64,000 nt of DNA from Frankiaceae bacterium (GTDB lineage Bacteria > Actinomycetota > Actinomycetes > BP-191). The DNA lies in NCBI GenBank assembly GCA_030840645.1, contig JAVEEC010000026.1, positions 1-64,000 of the forward strand. The letters are read 5' to 3'. The translations under genes and the position numbers were made by a program. Under the pieces are notes generated by a model. It was given only the letters and a program-made list of their open reading frames with translations, searched no databases and was not told the origin of the DNA. Shown here one piece after another: positions 17,243 to 26,449 of the stretch (positions within the stretch are counted from its first letter, which is position 1; each line of letters begins with the position of its first letter).

Positions 17243-18487
17243 ATGCGCGGTAAGGCCGTTCGACACGTCGCCGTCCTTTCTGCTGTTGTAGCCGGCGGCC
17301 TTCTCGCGCCACCGACATGGGGTGCACCGGTCAGTCCCAACCCATGCACGGAACTCGCCGTGTCGCCGTCGTTCGCAACTGATGGCACGGCTGTTTGCGC
17401 TGGCACGATCTACGAGGCGTCGACTGGGTCTGCGGTATCAGCCGTCGTGTTTGTCACCACGGACAAAGGTCACACGTGGCGGAAAGCAAGCACCACCGGT
17501 ATCGCGCTCAGCCGTCCGGACGACTATGTACGCGGTGTCGTGCTGTCACCGCGCTATGCATCGGATCGCATGATCCTGGTGCAGTATGCACGGGCCGGAC
17601 TGTTCGCATCCACCGATCTTGGTGCGACGTTCACGCTTGCCAGCCCGCTCGGGCTGGGCCGGGTGACGCCGTATATCGCGACGCCGGCGGTCCTCGCGGA
17701 CGTTGCGCGACCGCTTCTCCTGCACGCCGACGCCGCTGGCAACGACGTATCCATGCAGATCGACCCGGCGTCCCACGCGATTGCGCCGGTGCCAGGGACG
17801 CCGGGCGACGACCGCGAGTTCGCAGTGTCACCTCGGTATGCGACCGACGGCCTGGCATTCGCCGCCGCGATGGTCGCCTCTGCCGACGGTACGTTCGCGT
17901 CTCCGGCAGTGTTCGCGTGCAGCACAGGCTTCGCATGCGCGGAGTCGAGGTTCCAGGGACCGGCGCGGGCGACCTTCGACGGGTTGTGGGCGTTGCCCTC
18001 GACGACACCGAGCGGATTCGTCGTCGTGCTGCGGCTTCTCGTCGCTTCGACCCCGAAGTATTGGCGCTCCACCGACGGCGGCCGCACGTTCGCGGCTTGG
18101 ACAAGCGTCAACAACATCGGCGCGACGATCGCGCGCGAGGGCTCCGCGCATCTCGCGGTGGCGGCCGATCCGAGAGAGCCGAAGCGGATGTATCTGCGCG
18201 CGTCTTGGACCGGAAACCGTACCAATCCGCCGAACGAGCAGGTCTTCGTCAGCGACGATGCGGGATCTCGGTGGCGCCGCGTCAGCTACGGCACGATGGT
18301 GTCACTGCGGCACGTTGGGCCGATCCCCGAGATGGCGCCGAACAGCTCCCGTGAGACGCCGACCGGATTTCTCGTCGCGGGCGGCGCGGGTCGATTGTTC
18401 ATGCTCGCGGGCGGCCGCTACAACCCGGAGTACACGGGGCCCTACTGCTCCCGCGACGGTGGCAAGACGTGGGCTCGATTCTGCTGA
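17243..18487 (+). CDS. Secreted BNR/sortilin-type beta-propeller protein
   Basis: 414 residues from the ATG at 17243 (an overlapping GTG at 17237 would add two). A signal peptide (RHVAVLSAVVAGGLLAPP) is followed by repeats of the pattern AVSPxFATDG, then a loop, then an Asp-box (TTDKGHTWR, STDLGATF, STDGGRTF, SDDAGSRWR, SRDGGKTWA). This is the signature of BNR/VPS10-like propellers. No enzymatic residues of sialidases are evident. It ends WARFC, so the last cysteine may pair with Cys37 in NPCTEL and close the ring. It is second gene of the pair starting at 16585. Confidence 0.85.
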   Translation: MRGKAVRHVAVLSAVVAGGLLAPPTWGAPVSPNPCTELAVSPSFATDGTAVCAGTIYEASTGSAVSAVVFVTTDKGHTWRKASTTGIALSRPDDYVRGVVLSPRYASDRMILVQYARAGLFASTDLGATFTLASPLGLGRVTPYIATPAVLADVARPLLLHADAAGNDVSMQIDPASHAIAPVPGTPGDDREFAVSPRYATDGLAFAAAMVASADGTFASPAVFACSTGFACAESRFQGPARATFDGLWALPSTTPSGFVVVLRLLVASTPKYWRSTDGGRTFAAWTSVNNIGATIAREGSAHLAVAADPREPKRMYLRASWTGNRTNPPNEQVFVSDDAGSRWRRVSYGTMVSLRHVGPIPEMAPNSSRETPTGFLVAGGAGRLFMLAGGRYNPEYTGPYCSRDGGKTWARFC

Positions 18488-18619
18488 ACGACGCCGGCTC
18501 TCGTTCGCCAGGTCGGCAGGGTTGCCCGCCGCTCTCCCGGCCTTGCTACGCCGCGGTCAAGAAGTGAGGCTCGATACTCATGATGGCGACGACGCACGGC
18601 AAGCTCCGAGGAGAGACCG

Positions 18620-19063
18620 ATGGCCGTGAGCTTCCAGCTGGTGATCGACTGCGCTGATCCCGAGCCGCTCGCGCGCTTCTGGGCCGCCGCATTGGGATAC
18701 GAGCTCGAACGGCCTCCCGCTGGGTTCGCGAGCTGGGATGCGCACCGGCGAGACCTCGGAGTGCCGGAGGAGGAGCTGGGCGCGGGCGCGGACTGCATCG
18801 TCGATCCCGGCGGGCGGGGGCCGCGGATCTGGTTCCAGGTGGTACCGGAGCACAAGACGGCCAAGAACCGGCTGCACCTCGATATCGGTGTCAGTGGCGG
18901 CCGCGCGGTTCCCATCGAGACGCGCAGGCAGCGGGTCGACGCGGAGGCGGGCCGTCTGGCCGATCTCGGTGCCCTGCTCGTCGGTGTCCTGGACTCGGAA
19001 GGCCTCGACCACTACGCAGTCGCGATGAAAGACCTCGAGGGTAACGAGTTCGACATCAACTGA
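18620..19063 (+). CDS. VOC-fold (glyoxalase-like) protein
   Basis: 147 residues of the actinobacterial Glyoxalase_6 type: FQLVIDCADPEPLARFWAAALGY at the start, then RIWFQVVPEHKTAKNRLHLDIG with the usual KNRxHxD motif, and DLEGNEFDIN at the end. His93 (in NRLHLD) and the C-terminal Glu are likely ligand positions. The start follows GAGGAGAG. The gene stands alone and is convergent with the kelch gene of set A. Substrate unknown. Confidence 0.88.
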   Translation: MAVSFQLVIDCADPEPLARFWAAALGYELERPPAGFASWDAHRRDLGVPEEELGAGADCIVDPGGRGPRIWFQVVPEHKTAKNRLHLDIGVSGGRAVPIETRRQRVDAEAGRLADLGALLVGVLDSEGLDHYAVAMKDLEGNEFDIN

Positions 19064-19214
19064 CCGACCTACCTCCTGGGAGGCCGGGCCACGTCCGCGG
19101 CTGAGGTTGACGGGTTCCGGTCCCGCGCAACGTACTGGGGAGGACCAGACACCGGTCTGGTCGTGGTCTCCGTACCGCGGCCCTGTGCGCGCACGACCGG
19201 CGCGGTGGTGCGCG

Positions 19215-21521
19215 TCACCACGTCCACGTGTCAGCCACCTCGCCGGCTCCGCCGCACAGGACGAGCCGCCCGGTCCGCGCGTCGTAGACGAGCGTCGCGT
19301 CGTGCCGCGGCGACGGAGCCGCGCCGGACCGCGGCGACCAGGCGTGGCCGTCCCAGGCCCAGGTGTCGCCCAGGTCCGTGGCCGCGCGGAGCGCAAGCCC
19401 GATCTCCGGCGACCCGCGCTGCGTGTCCCCGTAGCCGCCGAAGAGCACGATCTCCCTGGTCACCGGGTCGTACGCCATGGCGTGCTGCCGGCGCGCGGTC
19501 GGCCCCTGAGTCGTCACCTGCCGCCAGCGCGTCCCCTCCAGGACCCACGTGTCGCCTAGGACCGTGTCGCTGAGCCACTGCTCGAACGACGTCTCGCGCG
19601 GCATCGCTGGCGGGTTGCCCCAGCCGCCGAACAGCACCACCTGCCGGGCGGCGGCGTCGTAGACCAGCCGCGTCTGGGTCCGGCCCGCGGGGCCGGCGCC
19701 GGGCACCTCGGTCCAGCGCGCGCCGTCCCACGTCCACGTGTCGTCGAGGTACGGGTCGTGCTGCGTCGAGGTGTTCTGCACCTCGGGCAGCCCGTCCAGG
19801 CCGAGCCCGCCGAAGAGCACGACGTGCCGCGCCGCCGCGTCGTACACGACGCTCGCCTTCGCGCGGGCCGGCGGCCCGCTCGCGGCCGCCTTCGTCCAGC
19901 GCTTGCCGTCCCACGTCCACGTGTCGCCGAGGTAGCCCCCGTAGCCGCCGGAGCTGCCGCCGGCGTTGGTCCCGCCGAAGAGCACGACCCGGCGCGACCG
20001 CGCGTCGTACACCATGCTCGCGTACGCGCGCCCCGCCGGGCCGGTGGTCGCGGCGACCTTCCACCCCTTCCCGTCCCAGACCCAGGTGTCGGCGAAGTAC
20101 CTGTCCTTGTTCGCGTCGGAGTCGTACGCGTAGCCGCCGAACAGCACGACCTGCCGCGTCGCCGGGTCGTAGACCATGCTCGCGTTCGTCCGCCGCGGCG
20201 GCCGCGGGCCGGTGCGCGGCCACCACGCCGTGCCGTCCCAGGTCCACGTGTCGTCGCGTTCCTCGGACTGCGCGGAGCCGCCGAACAGCACGACCTCGCG
20301 CCGCGCCTCGTCGTAGACGATCGACTCCTGCGTGCGGACCATCGGCGCCGAGCGCGGCAGCCACCGCCGGCCGTCCCAGAGCCAGGTGTCGGATCGCTCG
20401 CGGTCGTTGACCGAGGAGCCCGTGTCGGTGGCGCCGCCGAACGCGAGCAGGCCGCGCACCGTGCCAGACCAGACCAGCCCGGCGCCGCGACGCGGCTGGG
20501 GACCGGCCGCGGTTGCGCGCGTCCAGCGCCCGCCGTCCCAGGTCCACGTGTCCCCGAGGTCACTGTTGGCGTTGCGGCCGCCGAACAGCACGACCCGCCG
20601 CCGCGCCTCGTCGTACGCCAGGCTCGCGAGCGTCCGCGGCGCCGGACCGGCGGGTGCCTGCTTCCACCGCGTGCCGTTCCACGTCCACGTGTCGCCGAGG
20701 TACTTCGTGTCTGGAAAGCGGTTGTCGTCGCCCCCGAACAGCACGACGGTGCGGCGCGCCGGGTCGTACACCATGCCGCCGTGCAGTCGCGCCGGCAGCT
20801 CCGTTAGGGCCGCGCGCGCCCAGCGCGTGCCGTTCCAGGTCCACGTGTCGCTGAGGAGCGGGCCATGCCACTCGGGGTCGGACGTGCCACCGACGAGCAG
20901 CACCTGCCGCGTCGCGGGGTCGTCGACCATGAGTGCTCCCCGCCGCGGAGGCGGCGTGGGACCGTCGGCCGAACGCTGGGTCCACGCCTTGCCGTCCCAC
21001 GTCCAGGTGTCGTCGAGCAACTCCGGCGCGTTCGCCACGTCCCGGCCGGCGCCGCCGAACAGCACCACCTGCCGCCGGGCCGCGTCGTAGACCATCGTCG
21101 CCTCGGACCGCGGGCGCGGGCCCGGACCCGTGTACTGGGTCCAGCGCTGTCCGTTCCACGTCCAGGTGACGCCGGTGAGGTCGCCCCCGAACAGCACCAC
21201 CTGCTGCCGCGCCGCGTCGTACACGAGGCTCGCCCCGGCACGAGCGTCGGGGCCGGGACTGGCGGGCCGCACCCAGCGCCGTCCGTCCGTTGTCGTCCAG
21301 GCAGCGCCAGGGCTGGGCCCGGAGTAGGGGCCGGTGCTGATGCCGACCATCACGACCTGCCGCGCCGCCGGGTCCCAGACCATGCTCGACGACGGCTGCG
21401 ACGCGGGGTTCGCCACGTCCATCCGCCAGTGGGCCGGCACGCCCGCCGCCGCGCGCGCCGGCCCGGTGCCGGTGGGCGCGGCCAGCGCGGCAGCGGTGCA
21501 CAACGCGACCAGTGCTCTCAT
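19215..21521 (-). CDS. Set A secreted 14-repeat kelch-like protein
   Basis: 768 residues with a signal peptide (RALVALCTAAALAAPTGTGPARA), then 14 repeats of about 50 residues built on MVYDAARRQVVLFGG, a variable loop, and DTWTWDGKRWT. The last repeat stops at DTWTW, lacking the final strand, while the mature N-terminus (HWRMDVANP) resembles that strand, as in propellers closed by their N-terminus. Fourteen blades fit two seven-bladed propellers. No membrane anchor: probably secreted. The ATG overlaps the BNR gene stop as ATGA, so the two are translationally coupled. Last gene of set A. Its counterpart in set B (34732-37137) has the same repeat number. Function unknown; kelch propellers usually bind protein or glycan. 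Confidence 0.88.
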   Translation of the reverse strand: MRALVALCTAAALAAPTGTGPARAAAGVPAHWRMDVANPASQPSSSMVWDPAARQVVMVGISTGPYSGPSPGAAWTTTDGRRWVRPASPGPDARAGASLVYDAARQQVVLFGGDLTGVTWTWNGQRWTQYTGPGPRPRSEATMVYDAARRQVVLFGGAGRDVANAPELLDDTWTWDGKAWTQRSADGPTPPPRRGALMVDDPATRQVLLVGGTSDPEWHGPLLSDTWTWNGTRWARAALTELPARLHGGMVYDPARRTVVLFGGDDNRFPDTKYLGDTWTWNGTRWKQAPAGPAPRTLASLAYDEARRRVVLFGGRNANSDLGDTWTWDGGRWTRATAAGPQPRRGAGLVWSGTVRGLLAFGGATDTGSSVNDRERSDTWLWDGRRWLPRSAPMVRTQESIVYDEARREVVLFGGSAQSEERDDTWTWDGTAWWPRTGPRPPRRTNASMVYDPATRQVVLFGGYAYDSDANKDRYFADTWVWDGKGWKVAATTGPAGRAYASMVYDARSRRVVLFGGTNAGGSSGGYGGYLGDTWTWDGKRWTKAAASGPPARAKASVVYDAAARHVVLFGGLGLDGLPEVQNTSTQHDPYLDDTWTWDGARWTEVPGAGPAGRTQTRLVYDAAARQVVLFGGWGNPPAMPRETSFEQWLSDTVLGDTWVLEGTRWRQVTTQGPTARRQHAMAYDPVTREIVLFGGYGDTQRGSPEIGLALRAATDLGDTWAWDGHAWSPRSGAAPSPRHDATLVYDARTGRLVLCGGAGEVADTWTW

Positions 21522-24163
21522 CGCGGTCCTCTCGGTCGGCGGCGGCGCCGCGCGGGGACGAAGGAGGTACGGCCGTACGCCGGCTGCGGTCGCGAACGCA
21601 GCCGGGTGGCGCAGCCGAGCGCGACGGTCGCGGCGGCGAGCACCAGCGCGGCCATCTCGTTCTGCTGCGACTGCGGTCCGGCGCCGTTGGCATGCGCGAC
21701 CGCGACCTGGACGCGCGACTCCACCTGCGCGACCACGCCGAGCTGCGGGATCGGCTGGACCGCCTGCTGTGCCTGGCTTACCGGGTTGGCCTGCGCCTGG
21801 CCCTGCCCGGCCGGGCCCGCGGCCGGGGCAGGCGCGCCCCCGGGGGCGGCGACCGGACCGGGGACGGGCGGCGGGGGAGGGGGCGGCAACGGCGGCACCG
21901 GAGGAGCGGCGACCGCGCGCGGTGGGGTCACGGGCGGCACCTTCGGCGGCGGTGGCAGCGGCAGCCGCGGCAGCCCGGTGATGACGTTCGGCACCGCGAT
22001 GCCGACCGGGTACGAGAGGTTCTCGGTGAAGTCCGGCAGCAGCCGCCGTCCCGCCGCGTCGAACCGCACGATCGCGTTGCGGGTCCCGGCGAAGGGCGCC
22101 GCCCCGCCGCCCGGCGAGCCCCGGTCGGGGTCGACGCTCGCGCCGCCGCCGAGCTGGATCGCGGCGGTCACGTAGACGGACCCGCCGGCCGTCACGTCCA
22201 TCTTGTTGAACGAGTACTGGTTGCTCGGCGTGCTCCCCACCGTCGCGAACGTCGCCACCGACCTGCCGTCGGGCGCGTACTTCAGGATCGTCCCCGTGCC
22301 CCCGAGGTGGGGAACGAGGACCGAGCCGTCGGGGAGGAACGACAGCGCGACGCTCGTGAAGTTCCCGGGGAAGTGGCAGAAGTCCGCGAGCCGGCGCCAG
22401 CCGTTCTTGGTGCGCCGCAGGATCGCGATCGCGTTCGGGTTGCCGTTCCCCGCGTCGTCGGCCGCGTACTGGACGAACAGGTCGCCCGCGAACGGGCTGC
22501 CGGGCGGCGCGATCCTGACGTCCTCGAGGAACTCGAAGCCGTCGAACGACCACACCAAGCTGCGCCGCTGCCCGACCGTCTGCGGGTACGGGTACTCGTA
22601 GACGGCGTTGTGGAGGTTGTCGACGACGTAGAGGTTCCCCCAGCGGTCGAACGCCGGGCTCTCGACTCTGTCGATGTTGTTGTCGAGGACCTCGAAGTCC
22701 TGCCGCGGCAGCATCGTGCGGGTGAGCTCGTTCGAGAACCGGGTCGAGATCATCAGTTGTTTGTCGAACGTCAGTGCGACGCCCTCGGACGTCGTCGGCG
22801 CCTGCAGGAGGATTTTGCTGTGACCGAACCGGTCGAACGACACGAGGCATCCGGTGTCGAAGTTCGTGACGAGGATCACGCCGTCGTTCGGCGGGGCCGG
22901 CGTGGCCGGGCCCGAGGATGTCTCCGGCGGGTTGTTCCGGCCTGCCCTGCCCTCGTAGCAGGACTGCGGCGCACCGGACGTCGTGCCCAGCGCGCCGCCG
23001 CCCTGGACGTCGTCCGGCGCCCGCGGCGGCGTCGTGCCAGGCACGGCGTAACGGAGCAGGCCGGGCAGGTCCGGGTCGTTGAAGAAGTAGGACGCCGCCG
23101 CGGTGCCGTCGCCCGTGGCATCCCGCTCGCGGTACGTCCCGGGGACGCGCATCCAGCCCTTCGCCGGGGTGTACACGAACGGTGCGCCGGCCGACGGGCC
23201 GGTCGGGTCGGTCGTCACGGCGAGCGTCCCCGGCGCGGAGCCGTGCGCGATCGACGTGACCGGGTACGGCGCTCCGGATATCGCGGTCCACGTCCGGCCG
23301 CGGTCGCGGGTCTGCGTGACGGCACCGTTGTACGCGACGGTGACGGTCGGGCTCTTGCCGGCGGGGTGCACGACGTCGATCGCGACGGGGTTGCCGCGGG
23401 CGTACGGCACCGGCGCCCAGGTCGCGCCGCCGTCCGTCGAGTGCATCACGGCGACGGCACCGCCGGCCCACATCTCCTCGGGGTCGGCAGGGTCGAGGGC
23501 GAGCGGCGGCAGCACCTGGTCGGCGAGCTGCGTCCATTGCTGGCCGCCGTCGGCGCTGGTGTAGAGCCGTTTGGCGTTGGTCACCGAGACGAGCGCGTAG
23601 AGCCGGCGCGGGTCGGTCGGTGAGACCGCGAACGCGTCGATCGACGCCGCGTCCACCGGCAGCCCGTCGGTGCTCACGGAGAGCCAGTGGTTGCCGTCGT
23701 CGACCGACGAGAGCACCGCGCAGCCCGGCAGGTAGGACACGACCTTGTGCGCCAGGCAGGGGCTGAGCACCGCGTACACAGGACCCGGGTCGATCGCCGT
23801 CCTCGCCGGCGTGACGACCAGCGTGCCGACGCGGTCGGAGACCGTGAGGAGCGACGGCTCGGGGTTGGACGGCAGCGGGTCGAGCGCCGAGTACACGCTC
23901 TTCCACGTGCAGCCGCCGTTCGTCGAGCGGTAGATCGCGGCCGAGTCCGTCAGGTAGATCCGCTTCGGGTTCAGCGGGTCGACCGCGTACGCCGCCGGCG
24001 TTCCGCCCGGGCTGGCGTACTTGGTGAACGCGCCGTCCCGCGTCACGCCCTCGCACGGCGCAGCCGTTGCCGGCGTCGGCCCCTCGACGGCCAGGCCGAT
24101 CGCGACCTGCGCAAGCAACAGCCCGAGCGCCGACGCGGCCAGCCGCACCCGCTTGCGCCGCAC
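21518..24163 (-). CDS. Set A surface BNR-propeller protein with Pro-rich stalk and C-terminal membrane anchor
   Basis: 881 residues from the GTG at 24163. Signal peptide (VRLAASALGLLLAQVAIGLA), then a first propeller with Asp-boxes (STNGGCTW, SVDDGNHW, SADGGQQW, STDGGATW, TRDRGRTW). A second NHL-like propeller follows (FDRWGNLYVVDNLHNAVYEY). Next come a proline-rich stalk rich in PPPP and PVPP, a Gln/Ala-rich segment, one hydrophobic helix near residues 836-853 (AALVLAAATVALGC) and a basic tail ending RRRRRPRGPR. This is a type I surface protein. The start lies two bases after the AAA ATPase stop. Long proline stalks commonly span the cell wall. Role unknown; its position implies a link with the two upstream AAA proteins. 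Confidence 0.85.
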   Translation of the reverse strand: MRRKRVRLAASALGLLLAQVAIGLAVEGPTPATAAPCEGVTRDGAFTKYASPGGTPAAYAVDPLNPKRIYLTDSAAIYRSTNGGCTWKSVYSALDPLPSNPEPSLLTVSDRVGTLVVTPARTAIDPGPVYAVLSPCLAHKVVSYLPGCAVLSSVDDGNHWLSVSTDGLPVDAASIDAFAVSPTDPRRLYALVSVTNAKRLYTSADGGQQWTQLADQVLPPLALDPADPEEMWAGGAVAVMHSTDGGATWAPVPYARGNPVAIDVVHPAGKSPTVTVAYNGAVTQTRDRGRTWTAISGAPYPVTSIAHGSAPGTLAVTTDPTGPSAGAPFVYTPAKGWMRVPGTYRERDATGDGTAAASYFFNDPDLPGLLRYAVPGTTPPRAPDDVQGGGALGTTSGAPQSCYEGRAGRNNPPETSSGPATPAPPNDGVILVTNFDTGCLVSFDRFGHSKILLQAPTTSEGVALTFDKQLMISTRFSNELTRTMLPRQDFEVLDNNIDRVESPAFDRWGNLYVVDNLHNAVYEYPYPQTVGQRRSLVWSFDGFEFLEDVRIAPPGSPFAGDLFVQYAADDAGNGNPNAIAILRRTKNGWRRLADFCHFPGNFTSVALSFLPDGSVLVPHLGGTGTILKYAPDGRSVATFATVGSTPSNQYSFNKMDVTAGGSVYVTAAIQLGGGASVDPDRGSPGGGAAPFAGTRNAIVRFDAAGRRLLPDFTENLSYPVGIAVPNVITGLPRLPLPPPPKVPPVTPPRAVAAPPVPPLPPPPPPPVPGPVAAPGGAPAPAAGPAGQGQAQANPVSQAQQAVQPIPQLGVVAQVESRVQVAVAHANGAGPQSQQNEMAALVLAAATVALGCATRLRSRPQPAYGRTSFVPARRRRRPRGPR

Positions 24164-24165
24164 CC

Positions 24166-26448
24166 CTAGACCCGGGCCAGGCTCGTCCGGCCGCGTTCCC
24201 CCGCCAGGGCGGCCTCGAAGTCCGCCATCGTCAGGCTGATCGTGCGCTTGCGCGGCGTGGTGCCGTCGCGCGCCGGGCGTACCCGGCCGAGCGCGCGCAT
24301 CCCCGCGGCGTCCCGCAGCCGCTTGAGGTCCGCACCGCTGAGGCCGTCGGTCGCGGCGGCGAGCGCGCGCAGGTCCACGTCCTTCGCCAGGCTCACGTCC
24401 TTGCAGATGACGCGCAGCAGCGCGAGGCGGCCGGGCGGGTCGGGCAGGCCGATCTCGACGGGGATCAGCCGCCGGCCGACGATCGCGTCGTCCAGCGTGT
24501 CCAGCCGGTTGGTCGCCCCGACGAGCAGCACGCCGTCGCTGCCGGTCAGCCCGTCCAGCTCGCGCAGGAACTGGCTGAGGACGCGTTCCTCCCACTTGCT
24601 CGACGTGTCCGCGCTGCGGCGGCGCAGCAGCGAGTCGATCTCGTCGATGAACACGATCGAGGGGCGGTTGGCGCGCGCCTTCGCGAACAGCTTCCCCACC
24701 CGCTGCTCGGACTCGCCGGCCCACTTGCTCATGACGTCAGCGGCGCTGACCTCGTAGAAGCTCGCCGCCATCTGCGACGCCATCGCCTTCGCGATCGTCG
24801 TCTTGCCGGTGCCGGGCGGGCCGTGCAGGACGATGCCGGCGGGCGCCGTGACGCCGACCTGCCTGGCCAGGTCGGGGTCGGCGAACACCGTGAGGATCTG
24901 CTGGATGCGCTCGCGCGCGTCCTCGTCGATGACGACGTCGTCCCAGTCGACCCGGTGCTCCAGGGTGATGCGGTGCTGGCCGCCACGCTCCGCGATCACC
25001 CGCGCGAGCGTGGCCTGGTCGATGAGCGCCGACGAACGCAGCGCCGCCTGCGCCGCGAGGCTGACGACGCTGGCCAGCCCGGCGGCGTTGTACCCGTGGG
25101 TGAGCCTGGCCAGGCCGGCGAGGTCGAGGCCGTCCCACTCGACGGTGTCGCCGCGGTGCGCGAGGTGGACCTGGAGGACGTTCGCCCGGTCCTCGGCGTC
25201 CGGCAACGGCACGTGGATCTTCGCGTCGAACCGGCCTTCGCGCAGTGCCGGGTCGAGCCGGTCGAGCTCGTTGGTCCCCGCGCAGATCACCAGGCCGGGA
25301 ACGGTGCGGTACTCCTCCAGGCAGACCATGAGCTGGGTGACCACCTCGCGGTGGTCGGCGCTCGGCTGGTCGGCGCGCTCGGACGCGATGGTGTCGATCT
25401 CGTCGAGGTAGAGGACGCAGGGCGCGTTGGTCTTCGCGACCTCGAAGAGCCGCCGGAGGTTGGCCGCCGCCTCGTGGATGTACGCGCTGGCGATCGCGGC
25501 CGGCGAGAACCGCAGGTACCGCAGGCCGTACTCGCCGGCCAGCGCGCGGGAGAGCAGGTTCTTGCCGGTGCCGGGCGGGCCGTAGAACAGGATGCCGTTA
25601 TGCATGACCCGGTAGCGCGCGGCCTGGTCGGGGCGTTCGAGGATGTCGCCGATCGTGTCGCGTAGCTGCTGCTTGACGTGTTCGAGGCCGCCCACGTCGG
25701 CGAACGTCTCGCACTGCTGCGGCGGCACGACCTGCATCTCGTTGTCGCGGCCGACGGTCGCGGTGTGTGCGGTCTCGACCTGACGCACCTGGTTGGCGAG
25801 GACGCCGGCCGCGAGCCGGTACCCCTCGGCGTCCAGCGAACGCAGCACGGCCGCGCGCCGCAGCGCCTCGCGACCGCCCTGGCCGCGCAGCCGGTCGAAC
25901 TCGTCGCGGGCGGCGCGCCGATGGGTCACGGCCTCCTCCAGCTCCAGCCGCTGCTGCTTGCCGACAGCGGCCTGGCCCAACGCGCGGTTGACCGCGACGA
26001 CGAGCTGCCCGCCGACCTGCGACAGCTCGCGCTCGGACTCGTCCACGGCCGCGCCCGCGGCACCGAAGTCCTTGCCCGCCACTGCCTCCCGCGCCCGGCC
26101 GAGCTCGCCGTGGGCGGCGCGCAGCCTCGCGAGCTGCGTGCGGATGACGCCCCGCAGCTCGGGCACGTCGCACTGGGCAAGGGACTCGAGCGCGGCGGTG
26201 AGCTCGAAGACGGAGGCCTCGACCTCGCCGACCAGCTCCTCGGCGTCGCGCTGCGCCTTCTCCTCGGCGGCGCCCCACTCGCGTTCGAGCTCGGCCCGCC
26301 GCGCGCGCCGGCGCCACGGCGGCTCGGCGACGACGAGGCGTTCCTTCTCCTTGGGGTGCAGCAGCTCCACGGATGTCAGCCGGCCGGCGTGCCGCCGGTA
26401 CGCGGTCGCCTCCGGGTCGCGCTGCGGCTTGGCGTTACGTGCGGCCAC
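24166..26448 (-). CDS. Set A Cdc48-like double-AAA ATPase
   Basis: 760 residues. A helical, charged N-terminal region (1-240) has no recognisable domain. Two AAA modules follow. D1 has GPPGTGKN (290-297) and LYLDEID (346-352); D2 has GPPGTGKT (543-550) and IVFIDEID (598-605) with pore motif SKWAGESE. In D1 the residue after the Walker lysine is Asn instead of Thr/Ser, so Mg-nucleotide handling there may be altered; the set B paralogue has the same change. Soluble, no signal. The GTG start is preceded by AGGAG and lies one base after the FtsH-type stop, so it is co-translated. D2 is closest to Vps4/p97-type unfoldases. Likely role: ATP-driven unfolding or remodelling of a partner, perhaps feeding the adjacent protease. 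Confidence 0.88.
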   Translation of the reverse strand: MAARNAKPQRDPEATAYRRHAGRLTSVELLHPKEKERLVVAEPPWRRRARRAELEREWGAAEEKAQRDAEELVGEVEASVFELTAALESLAQCDVPELRGVIRTQLARLRAAHGELGRAREAVAGKDFGAAGAAVDESERELSQVGGQLVVAVNRALGQAAVGKQQRLELEEAVTHRRAARDEFDRLRGQGGREALRRAAVLRSLDAEGYRLAAGVLANQVRQVETAHTATVGRDNEMQVVPPQQCETFADVGGLEHVKQQLRDTIGDILERPDQAARYRVMHNGILFYGPPGTGKNLLSRALAGEYGLRYLRFSPAAIASAYIHEAAANLRRLFEVAKTNAPCVLYLDEIDTIASERADQPSADHREVVTQLMVCLEEYRTVPGLVICAGTNELDRLDPALREGRFDAKIHVPLPDAEDRANVLQVHLAHRGDTVEWDGLDLAGLARLTHGYNAAGLASVVSLAAQAALRSSALIDQATLARVIAERGGQHRITLEHRVDWDDVVIDEDARERIQQILTVFADPDLARQVGVTAPAGIVLHGPPGTGKTTIAKAMASQMAASFYEVSAADVMSKWAGESEQRVGKLFAKARANRPSIVFIDEIDSLLRRRSADTSSKWEERVLSQFLRELDGLTGSDGVLLVGATNRLDTLDDAIVGRRLIPVEIGLPDPPGRLALLRVICKDVSLAKDVDLRALAAATDGLSGADLKRLRDAAGMRALGRVRPARDGTTPRKRTISLTMADFEAALAGERGRTSLARV

Positions 26449-26449
26449 C

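Noticed and set aside
19215-24056. A single 1613-residue leftward frame joining the kelch protein to an upstream Arg/Pro-rich stretch
   Set aside because: Its first half is an out-of-frame reading of the BNR gene (21518-24163), which has the signal peptide and Asp-boxes. The kelch gene has its own ribosome binding site and signal peptide at 21521.
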